NCBI GenBank assembly: GCA_025736915.1
Contig: CP107049.1
Span: 372,001 to 436,000 of the forward strand
Direction: 5' to 3'
Length of the DNA: 64,000 nt
Source of the DNA: Acinetobacter nosocomialis
Lineage (GTDB): Bacteria > Pseudomonadota > Gammaproteobacteria > Pseudomonadales > Moraxellaceae
Shown here piece after piece: positions 1 to 8,166 of this stretch. How positions within the stretch are numbered: the stretch's first letter is position 1; each line of letters begins with the position of its first letter. Below the pieces are notes generated by a model that made no database searches, was not told the DNA's origin, and saw only the letters and a program-made list of their open reading frames with translations. The position numbers were made by a program, and so were the translations under genes.

Positions 1-969
1 CGCACGAATATCTGCACGTTCATTAATTAATTGGTGAGACCCCTCTTCAAGCATTAATAATGTTTGAAGTCTAAATTTACGGCGAATAAACTCAATGTTA
101 TAACGCCAGTCTACCGTTTGATCTAACGCTCCTTGAGCCAACCAGACAGGAATACGGCAAGCTGGTCGTTCTTCCATTTCCTGCATCCATTTTGACATTG
201 CCAAAATCCAGTCCATACCCATCATGCGTGGCTGTAACGGATCTTTTAAACGGATAAATCTTAAAAATTCAGGGTTATGGTTATTGCGTCGAAAGTGTCT
301 AGGAACCTGACGCTTTATGCGGCGAATAATGCCGAGTCCTACTGGATTATGCCACCATGCAGTTTTAGCAGGTCGAATTAATGGAGAAAGCAATAAAACT
401 CTATCAACAATTGGGTCTTGTCTTTTTTCTGCATACTCAAGCAGGTGGTGCATCCAAATTGCCCCCCCCGTACTTTGACCTATACCAACCCAAGGTTTAG
501 GTAATTGATCTGCATGTTTTACATACCGATAAACAGCCATTAGAACTTGCTGGTAATGATCAAAATTTTGAATACTTGCTGGTGAACCATTGCTCAAACC
601 ATGACCAGGTAAATCATAGGTAATTACACTAAAGCCTTGTTCAAGTATTTCACGAATGATGGGTTGATATATCCCGCTATGTTCAAGATAACCATGTAAC
701 AAACATACAGTTCCCTGTACTTTATCTACTTTAGGCTTAAAAACTTGGACATGTAAACGAAATAAAGGCATTTGAACATAGCCTTGCCAATGGTCACAGT
801 CGAGCAAATGCAAACCATATAATTTTCGGTATGCTAAAAGTTCACGAGAAGGTTCTTCTAATGTATTTAAATTAAGTGGACTTAAAACTTGCGGAGTGAG
901 ATCACGGTTAGGCACCGGTAAATCTAATTGTTTTAATACGGCAGGATTGAGAAATGGAATCTCAGACAT
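1..969 (-). CDS. Alpha/beta hydrolase, lysophospholipase-like (C-terminus cut by window edge)
   Basis: The ATG at 969 opens a frame that stays open to base 1, giving about 323 residues without a stop. The protein has an oxyanion-type segment LLHGYLEHSG near residues 90-99, the nucleophile elbow GQSTG near 164-168, an acid region GALDQTV near 290 and a late GSHQL that can supply the catalytic His. This layout fits PldB/monoacylglycerol-lipase-type serine hydrolases; the substrate cannot be told. There is no signal peptide, so it is probably cytoplasmic. Its ATG overlaps the stop of the upstream YdcF-like gene (TAATG), which suggests translational coupling in a minus-strand operon with murB. 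Confidence 0.85.
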   Translation of the reverse strand, partial: MSEIPFLNPAVLKQLDLPVPNRDLTPQVLSPLNLNTLEEPSRELLAYRKLYGLHLLDCDHWQGYVQMPLFRLHVQVFKPKVDKVQGTVCLLHGYLEHSGIYQPIIREILEQGFSVITYDLPGHGLSNGSPASIQNFDHYQQVLMAVYRYVKHADQLPKPWVGIGQSTGGAIWMHHLLEYAEKRQDPIVDRVLLLSPLIRPAKTAWWHNPVGLGIIRRIKRQVPRHFRRNNHNPEFLRFIRLKDPLQPRMMGMDWILAMSKWMQEMEERPACRIPVWLAQGALDQTVDWRYNIEFIRRKFRLQTLLMLEEGSHQLINERADIRA

Positions 970-2099
970 TAAGGCACCTCTCGACAATCACTTGAACCAA
1001 ATAACATGTCACGAATTGTCGCAAGTAATTCATAATTTGCACGACGACTATGATCGTAGTTTTGTGTACTTGGTTGCCAACGTGTAAGTGCTGTTGGCAT
1101 TGGGGCAATCACTGGAATCGTTTCGATGCCATTCAAAGCAAATAGACGGCGCGTACGCGGCATATGATATTCATCTGTGACTAACATCACCGTAGGTGCA
1201 CCACCTTTCTTTTGAAGCAGCAATGAACTAAAGCGAGTATTCTCACAAGTATTCATACTTCTTTGTTCTAATAATTTTGCATCAACGCCACGTTCTTTCA
1301 ACCAAGCCTGCATGTAAGGAGCTTCAACACCACTTAATACAATGGGTAAATGGTTTTGCTTTTCAACTTCTAGCGTTTTTTCCAGTCTTAATCGTGTATA
1401 GCTGTTAACTACAATATCTTTGCCATTTTTATCTAAAGTTAAACCACCACCTAACACCACAATAGCGTATGGTTCTGATAACTTTTTAGGTTGAGTCGGT
1501 AACGGATTTTTACGTACATATTCAACTTTCTGCTCAGGCTCACTTACCGCTTTCTGATGTTCTGGTACGACAGGTTTTCTGGCTAAAAACTCAGTATATT
1601 GTTCGGTAAGCGCTTTGTTTTCAGAACTATTAATAAAAAGTGCCTCATCAATAGGACTACTTGCTTCATCAGCAGCATCAATTTCTGAGTTTTTAGCAAC
1701 TAGAGGTACACTTACAGCTGAGGTGTCGTCCTCTTCTTCCTGCTCTTGTTCTTTTTCTTCTAAAAGAATAATTTGCTGCAAAGCTTTATAGTTTTCTTGG
1801 ATGTAGCCCAAGTCTGCTGTCTTTTTTTCACGTATCGCATCTTCGGTCAGCTTTAAATAAGCTTGACGTGCAATCCATAAGTTTGAACCTGGCTCTAAGT
1901 TATCATGTTCACTTAATGCAGCTTGTCGCTGGCTTTCCGCTGCCACTTCATTCACATCTACCGGAACAAAATAGTTAAGTCCAGCTACAATAAGTTTTGA
2001 GTAAAATGGCGAATATAAAAAAACCACGAAACAGCCTAATAGTACAAATAGCACAGTAACTACTTGTACAAAACGTACCATCAAGTGTACTTTTGGCAT
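969..2099 (-). CDS. YdcF/SanA/ElyC-family (DUF218) envelope protein
   Basis: The protein has one N-terminal membrane segment (residues about 8-34), then a charged Glu-rich linker (around residues 120-150), then a C-terminal DUF218 domain starting at YAIVVLGGGL. Known relatives (YdcF, SanA, ElyC) work in envelope or peptidoglycan maintenance; the biochemical role is unsettled. The start is taken at 2099 (MPKVHLMV), because GGAATAGG lies just upstream and this start falls after the murB stop. An in-frame ATG at 2123 would overlap murB by 20 bases. The long Glu-rich linker makes it larger than typical family members. It is followed with 1-base overlap by the hydrolase gene. Confidence 0.75.
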   Translation of the reverse strand: MPKVHLMVRFVQVVTVLFVLLGCFVVFLYSPFYSKLIVAGLNYFVPVDVNEVAAESQRQAALSEHDNLEPGSNLWIARQAYLKLTEDAIREKKTADLGYIQENYKALQQIILLEEKEQEQEEEDDTSAVSVPLVAKNSEIDAADEASSPIDEALFINSSENKALTEQYTEFLARKPVVPEHQKAVSEPEQKVEYVRKNPLPTQPKKLSEPYAIVVLGGGLTLDKNGKDIVVNSYTRLRLEKTLEVEKQNHLPIVLSGVEAPYMQAWLKERGVDAKLLEQRSMNTCENTRFSSLLLQKKGGAPTVMLVTDEYHMPRTRRLFALNGIETIPVIAPMPTALTRWQPSTQNYDHSRRANYELLATIRDMLFGSSDCREVP

Positions 2100-2103
2100 A
2101 GAC

Positions 2104-3661
<1,558 letters not shown>

Positions 3662-3934
3662 TAGAAATTTATTCCAACCACTTGAATTACATATGAATAA
3701 GTATTTTGCACGTAAAATCTTGCAAAATCCTGACTAAACTATCAATTGTTGTCAGGTTTGAGTTGACCATTGTGACAAGTTGCATTTTGTCAAAACTCAG
3801 ATGGCTTGAAAAGGAAAATAATGTTTATCAATAGATTAAAAGTTGATAAATCAGCCGACAAAGTAGCTAAATTTGTATTTTTATTTTCATTAGATATGCC
3901 AAACATATTTTCAGCAAAACTATGCTCAATTATA

Positions 3935-3956
3935 AAAGCCCTACTCATAGGGCTTT
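3935..3956 (-). terminator. Hairpin terminator after the tautomerase gene
   Basis: An 8-bp perfect stem AAAGCCCT/AGGGCTTT with a 6-base loop lies 8 bases past the tautomerase stop, with further A/T on both sides. It could act on both strands. Confidence 0.7.
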
Positions 3957-3963
3957 AAATAAA

Positions 3964-4191
3964 TCACTTAGATGCAGTCATTAGCTCAATCATTTCCTTT
4001 GTTGGCCTTAAGCTGCCTAATTGCCACTGTTCAGGTGGATATTCATCAATTCTTATCCAAACATGCTCTCGAAAAGCCGGATTACCCTTACCCTCTATTT
4101 CTACAAATAAGTCTGTTATCCGTTTAAAAAGTTCAGCCTTACTGTCTTTATCGAGTAAACCTTCTATAGTTTGTATATTTATAAATGGCAT
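3964..4191 (-). CDS. 4-oxalocrotonate tautomerase-like protein
   Basis: This 75-residue protein begins MPFINIQ, so Pro2 becomes the N-terminal catalytic proline after Met removal, the signature of the 4-oxalocrotonate tautomerase/MIF superfamily. Such proteins tautomerise or dehalogenate small enol substrates as oligomers; the real substrate is unknown. An AGGTAG ribosome site precedes the ATG. It is divergent from an HxlR regulator, and a perfect palindrome lies between them, so the regulator probably controls it, perhaps in response to a quinone or electrophile as other HxlR proteins do (inference). Confidence 0.8.
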   Translation of the reverse strand: MPFINIQTIEGLLDKDSKAELFKRITDLFVEIEGKGNPAFREHVWIRIDEYPPEQWQLGSLRPTKEMIELMTASK

Positions 4192-4213
4192 AATGCTACC
4201 TGAATTAATTCTA

Positions 4214-4230
4214 GGTCTAAATTATAGACC
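4214..4230. promoter_or_regulatory. Palindromic operator between tautomerase and HxlR genes
   Basis: GGTCTA-AATTA-TAGACC is a perfect 6-5-6 inverted repeat in the 62-base divergent intergenic region. Its size and place fit a dimeric HxlR winged-helix regulator binding its own promoter. Binding is inferred. Confidence 0.6.
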
Positions 4231-4253
4231 CATCCTAATTGGAGCTTCCTCTA

Positions 4254-4727
4254 ATGTCAAATCAAATTATTCCAGACCATAAATTTCCCGTAGATGTATG
4301 TGGAATCTTTAAAATTACTGAAATATTGAATGACAGATGGACAATCCTCTTGTTAAGAGAAGCTTTCTATGGGGTAACAAAATTTAATGATTTTTTAGTA
4401 AATACAGGAATATCAAAACAAATTTTATCTAATCGCCTCAAACATCTTATTGAATTAGAAATATTTGAGTTATCAATTTATAAAGAAGTAGGTGTACGAG
4501 AACGCAAAGAATACTTACTTACCAAAAAAGGTAAAAGTCTAAATATTGTTTTGCTTGCTATGCTTGAGTCTGGTGGTAATTTTATTGAAGCAGATCGGGA
4601 TGTTGTTAAAGTTTTTAAGAAAAATTCAGATGATGAACTCAAATTAAAACTTGTTGATTCATCTAATCAAGTCATAGATCTTAATAATCTGGAATTGAAA
4701 CTAACTCATCGCGTCAATAAGAAATAA
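4254..4727 (+). CDS. HxlR-family winged-helix regulator
   Basis: The segment from about residue 10 to 100 (CGIFKITEILNDRWTILLLR, then GISKQILSNRLKHLIEL) is a typical HxlR DNA-binding domain, with the conserved Cys near the N-terminus found in redox- or electrophile-sensing members. About 50 further C-terminal residues are less typical. The start at 4254 is chosen because GGAG lies 9 bases upstream; the in-frame TTG at 4239 overlaps that site. It is divergent from a tautomerase gene across a perfect palindrome and likely represses both. Confidence 0.8.
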   Translation: MSNQIIPDHKFPVDVCGIFKITEILNDRWTILLLREAFYGVTKFNDFLVNTGISKQILSNRLKHLIELEIFELSIYKEVGVRERKEYLLTKKGKSLNIVLLAMLESGGNFIEADRDVVKVFKKNSDDELKLKLVDSSNQVIDLNNLELKLTHRVNKK

Positions 4728-4791
4728 ATTGTATATCTTGCTTTTTCTTATGTTAAAACTTCATCGAAAGACTTTTACAGATAAAATAAAA

Positions 4792-4815
4792 AAGCCTACT
4801 CTTTCAAGTAGGCTT
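4792..4815. terminator. Bidirectional terminator between HxlR and isochorismatase genes
   Basis: A 9-bp perfect stem AAGCCTACT/AGTAGGCTT with a 6-base loop lies between two convergent genes. On the minus strand it is followed by a T-rich run. Confidence 0.7.
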
Positions 4816-4926
4816 CCCCTTATGACTTTGCGCTGATCATTAAGGTTTATTGTTGTTTAAGGCAACATCTCAATTTTACAGAAATACTTAACAATTAAAA
4901 CCCTACCAATCGCTAATAGTCATTAT

Positions 4927-5469
4927 TTAATACAGAAACTCTTCAGTAGTTTTTACATTGGCAAAAGCATTACTAAAAACTTGGTTGTGATGATCAATTA
5001 TGTGCTGTGCATCTAAAGTTATAGAATCAGATGTTGTATGAGCATCAGAGATTAAAGTTACTTTATATCCAAACTCTGAAGCAGCTCTAATAGTCGTATC
5101 TATACAATATTCCGTTTTCATCCCAGTCACTATGATTTCATCAATACCAAGTTTCTCTAAAACTTCTTTTAAGTCAGTATTCTTGAAACTACTCGGGTAT
5201 CTTTTCTCAATGACAATATCTTTATCTGAATTAAGAGATAAATCTGCGATCAACTGAGTATTTGGACTATTTGGATCTAAGGGCGTATCTTTCTCACCAA
5301 CATGACGGACAAAAATAATTTGCTTGCTATTCGAGCGATGATGTTCAATCAGCTTGAGAATATTTGAAAGTATGAGTTGATGGTTGTATGGCGTCGACTT
5401 TGCTCTGACTAGACCATTTTGCATATCAATGACGAGTAAAGCTGATTTTGAGTTATTACTTAAGTCCAT
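4927..5469 (-). CDS. Isochorismatase-like cysteine hydrolase
   Basis: The catalytic triad of the isochorismatase fold is visible: Asp in ALLVIDMQNG (about residue 15), Lys in IEKRYPSSF (about 89), and Cys in GMKTEYCID (about 123). The length of 180 residues suits the nicotinamidase/isochorismatase-like cysteine hydrolases. There is no aryl-carrier domain, so it is not a siderophore EntB-type protein, and its substrate is unknown. The start has AGAGAAAG upstream. The gene is preceded by a leader with a Thr-rich ORF and a strong terminator hairpin (5511-5630), suggesting attenuation control. Confidence 0.85.
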   Translation of the reverse strand: MDLSNNSKSALLVIDMQNGLVRAKSTPYNHQLILSNILKLIEHHRSNSKQIIFVRHVGEKDTPLDPNSPNTQLIADLSLNSDKDIVIEKRYPSSFKNTDLKEVLEKLGIDEIIVTGMKTEYCIDTTIRAASEFGYKVTLISDAHTTSDSITLDAQHIIDHHNQVFSNAFANVKTTEEFLY

Positions 5470-5510
5470 AATCTTTCTCTGTAAAAACCAATAATGAGCA
5501 GAGAAAAATA

Positions 5511-5534
5511 AACCCAGCCATTATTGGCTGGGTT
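5511..5534 (-). terminator. Attenuator-type terminator before the isochorismatase gene
   Basis: A 9-bp perfect stem AACCCAGCC/GGCTGGGTT with a 6-base loop is followed on the minus strand by TATTTTTCTC. It lies in the 5' leader about 40 bases before the isochorismatase ATG, so termination here would switch the gene off. GGCTG at 5574-5578 (minus-strand sense) can pair with CAGCC of the terminator, giving an antiterminator. Confidence 0.65.
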
Positions 5535-5555
5535 GGGGTATCTTATTAAGTCGCT

Positions 5556-5630
5556 CTAATAAAAAATCACACGCAGCCTTTTTTTAAAGGTCGTGGTGGT
5601 GGTATTGATTTTTTTTAGTAAACAGTACAT
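5556..5630 (-). CDS. Possible Thr-rich leader peptide
   Basis: A 24-codon ORF has five consecutive Thr codons (ACC ACC ACC ACG ACC) at codons 10-14, flanked by Lys pairs. The stop lies about 22 bases before the terminator stem at 5511-5534. The architecture resembles amino-acid attenuation leaders such as thrL. The ribosome site is weak (GAGCAAG, 8 bases upstream). A plausible promoter, TTGAGT then TATGTT, lies upstream near 5660-5690 on the minus strand. Translation is not proven; a shifted frame would read three His codons but has no ATG. Confidence 0.4.
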   Translation of the reverse strand: MYCLLKKINTTTTTFKKRLRVIFY

Positions 5631-5867
5631 GAGTTAAACTTGCTCATCATTAAAGCGTAATTAAACATAGCATAATTTTTTCGCAAAACTCAAAGTTTTT
5701 GTCTTTAAGTTTTGAGCGTATAAGTAAAATTTTATTAGGAATCTAGAAAGACTTAGCAAGTAAAAACCTCACCTTTAGCCCAGAATAAGTGAGGACTTTT
5801 ATATTACAAATTATCTTTTAGAAAATCACCTATCCAAAATTTTTACATCATTTCTGCAACTAAAAAA

Positions 5868-6227
5868 TCATTTATTTTTAAATAACTTATCAGTCATATT
5901 TCTATCAATTTTACTACGATGACCGTTCTCGAAATATCGATCGACATGACATAGTTTCGTTTTGGTATCACAGAACACACCATTTGAGAGTGTAAATACT
6001 GAAGTATCAAAATCGCCTTGAGAGAATGCTCTGTTGGCTTTGTAAGTTCCTAAGTATTTGGCGGTAAGTTTTTTAGATACACCCTTCTTGTCAGCACAAA
6101 TATATTTATCACAAATTACACCCTTTTGAGGTGAATATACACCAGAGTTGGTTTTTGCCATCGCTGCGGAGCTAAGCATGAAGCAAGTGCATCCAATAAC
6201 ACTAAGTAAAGTTTTAGAAATTTTCAT
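5868..6227 (-). CDS. Fels-1 prophage protein-like / YcgJ-family exported protein
   Basis: The 119-residue protein has a signal peptide (cleavage likely after SSAAMA, about residue 24). The mature part carries the pattern SPQKGVICDKYICADKKG, then LTAKYLG, FDTSVFTLSNGVFCDTKTKLC and a basic tail. Paired CDxxxxxC motifs and the FDTS-FTLSNGV core match the Fels-1/YcgJ family as I recall it. The function is unknown; it is predicted periplasmic with two disulfide pairs. It stands alone on the minus strand. Confidence 0.65.
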   Translation of the reverse strand: MKISKTLLSVIGCTCFMLSSAAMAKTNSGVYSPQKGVICDKYICADKKGVSKKLTAKYLGTYKANRAFSQGDFDTSVFTLSNGVFCDTKTKLCHVDRYFENGHRSKIDRNMTDKLFKNK

Positions 6228-6526
6228 TTTTTAGAACCGAATAAAATTATAAATTGTTAAGACATTATATAAATTAGAAGCTTGCCAGAAAATCTATAGA
6301 GCCCTATAAATAACAAAAAGCCCACCGTTCAATGGCTTCTTAAATAACTTGTGTATCGCCTGAATATCCGATTTCGAGCACATAAAAACAGTGCTCATCT
6401 TATATAACACTCAACATAATTGCCCCAGAACTACTTTATTTTAAAGTGTCTTATGCTAAGTTATTTAAAGATTGAATCTTATAGAACCGTTCAACAATAA
6501 TTTTCAAGAATAAGGAAATAACGTAT
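6228..6526. other. Intergenic region, no gene seen
   Basis: AT-rich spacer between the divergent exported-protein and alcohol dehydrogenase genes. It contains short GC-poor inverted repeats (AAGCC/GGCTT near 6306-6334) and presumably both promoters. I see no coding frame or convincing structured RNA. Confidence 0.5.
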
Positions 6527-7684
6527 ATGAGCCATTTTCAATTTCAAACTGTTCCAAACATCATCTCTGGCTTAGGCTCTATACAAGAATTACAAAATGT
6601 TTTGTCATCAAAAGCTTACCGTAAGTTATTACTGGTCACCGATGCAGGCATGATCAAAAATCAATTACATCTACCCATTCTTCAAATTTTAGATACACTC
6701 AATATTGAATATGTCATTTATGCAGATGTTCAGGCTGACCCACCAGAACAAGTTGTTTTAGATGCAGCCAATTATGCAAAACAGCAAAATGTAGATGCCA
6801 TCATTGGTTTTGGTGGCGGCAGTTCTTTAGATGTTGCAAAAGTTATTGCTTTACTCGCCCACCCTGACCAAACTCAAAGTTTGCAAGAGATGTACGGCGT
6901 AAACCAAGTAACCACTGCTCGCCTACCACTTATTTTGATTCCAACGACAGCTGGTACAGGTTCTGAAGTAACGCCTATTTCAATTGTGACTACTGGCGAG
7001 ACAACAAAAATGGGGATTGTCTCTCCAATACTGTACGCCGACACTGCGATTCTTGATGCTACTTTTACTCAAAACCTTCCAGCACATATTACTGCTGCAA
7101 CAGGTATTGATGCGATGGTACATGCTATTGAGGCATATACATCTAAATACAAGAAGAATATATACACCGATATTTTAGCTAAGAATGCTTTGAAGCTACT
7201 AAACCATAACTTACCGAAAGTTCTTAAAGATGGTAATGATTTAGAAGCACGTCAAAACATGCTGTTCGGTTCAATGCTCGCAGGTCAAGCATTTGCAAAC
7301 TCGCCTGTTGCCGCTGTACATGCTTTAGCTTACCCATTGGGTGGTCATTTTCATTTATCGCATGGGCATACCAATGCGTTAGTGTTGGTCGAAGTATTAA
7401 AATTTAATGCGCCCAATGCAAAAAAATACTATGCAGAGCTTATGCAATGGCTCGATCCATACAGCAATGGCAGCACTGATGGCTTGTGTGATCTGTTTAT
7501 TGACCACATGCAGAACCACTTAGACCGTAGTGGCTTGACCTTAAAACTTAGAGATTTGGGTATTGATGAATCGAGTTTACCGCGACTTGCTCAAGATGCC
7601 ATCTTGCAAACTCGCTTACTACAAAATAATCCACGAGACATGACAGAAGCCGCTGCTTTGGCAATTTATCAGGCGATTCATTAA
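6527..7684 (+). CDS. Iron-containing alcohol dehydrogenase
   Basis: This is a group III NAD(P)-dependent alcohol dehydrogenase that interconverts alcohols and aldehydes or ketones. Features seen are the nucleotide-binding GFGGGSSLDVAK (about residue 93), the TTAGTGSEV segment (about 140), and metal-ligand regions DAMVHAIEAY (about 196) and LSHGHTNALVL (about 275). The length of 385 residues is normal. An AAGGAAATAACG ribosome site precedes the ATG. The stop overlaps the ATG of a thioesterase gene (TAATG), so the two are a coupled operon, possibly in aldehyde or acyl catabolism. The substrate is not predictable. Confidence 0.9.
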   Translation: MSHFQFQTVPNIISGLGSIQELQNVLSSKAYRKLLLVTDAGMIKNQLHLPILQILDTLNIEYVIYADVQADPPEQVVLDAANYAKQQNVDAIIGFGGGSSLDVAKVIALLAHPDQTQSLQEMYGVNQVTTARLPLILIPTTAGTGSEVTPISIVTTGETTKMGIVSPILYADTAILDATFTQNLPAHITAATGIDAMVHAIEAYTSKYKKNIYTDILAKNALKLLNHNLPKVLKDGNDLEARQNMLFGSMLAGQAFANSPVAAVHALAYPLGGHFHLSHGHTNALVLVEVLKFNAPNAKKYYAELMQWLDPYSNGSTDGLCDLFIDHMQNHLDRSGLTLKLRDLGIDESSLPRLAQDAILQTRLLQNNPRDMTEAAALAIYQAIH

Positions 7685-8118
7685 TGACTAAACCAGTTTT
7701 AAAAACCCGAGATCAATTTAAGTTCTTTTTAGATATTCAAACGCGTTGGGCAGATAACGACATCTATGGTCATGTGAATAATGTGACTTACTATAGTTAT
7801 TTTGATACAGCAGCCAATGCATTGCTTATTCAAAAAACAGGTTTTGATATTCATGAAGCAAAATCAATTGGCTTAGTGGTTGATTCAGCGTGTAGCTTTT
7901 TTCAAGAGTTATCATTTCCAGAAATTATTCAGGTAGGTGTTGCGATTGGTAAAATCGGCACGACTTCATTGCGCTATGAATTGGCAATCTTTAAACAAGG
8001 TCAGAACCAAGCCTCAGCTCAAGGACATTTTGTGCATGTGTTTGTTGATCGAGAAACGCGTAAGACTGTACCAATTTCTGAGTCAGTTCGTGAAGTTTTA
8101 GAGAAATTTTTATTATAA
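7684..8118 (+). CDS. Hot-dog-fold acyl-CoA thioesterase (YbgC/4HBT type)
   Basis: The motif TRWADNDIYGHVNNVTYYSYFD (in two parts: catalytic WADNDIYGHVNN, then YYSYFDTA) near residues 20-45 identifies a 4-hydroxybenzoyl-CoA thioesterase-like protein, with the Asp as the probable catalytic residue. The 144-residue length is normal. It should hydrolyse short or aromatic acyl-CoA esters in the cytoplasm. It begins inside the stop codon of the alcohol dehydrogenase gene and is followed by a strong terminator. Confidence 0.88.
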   Translation: MTKPVLKTRDQFKFFLDIQTRWADNDIYGHVNNVTYYSYFDTAANALLIQKTGFDIHEAKSIGLVVDSACSFFQELSFPEIIQVGVAIGKIGTTSLRYELAIFKQGQNQASAQGHFVHVFVDRETRKTVPISESVREVLEKFLL

Positions 8119-8122
8119 AAAA

Positions 8123-8159
8123 TGAGGCAAAAAGAAAATGATTTGTTCTTTTTGCCTCA
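8123..8159. terminator. Bidirectional terminator
   Basis: A long stem (TGAGGCAAAAAGAA with TTCTTTTTGCCTCA, 14 bp, 9-base loop) lies between the convergent thioesterase and phospholipase C genes and can serve both. Confidence 0.85.
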
Positions 8160-8166
8160 CTCAAAC

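Noticed and set aside
4927..5469. Siderophore-type isochorismatase
   Set aside because: The protein lacks an aryl-carrier domain and no 2,3-dihydroxybenzoate genes are near; it is a stand-alone cysteine hydrolase.
5581..5615. His-rich leader (three CAC codons) as alternative to the Thr-rich frame
   Set aside because: That frame has no start codon before a stop, whereas the Thr-rich frame has an ATG and a stop placed correctly before the terminator.
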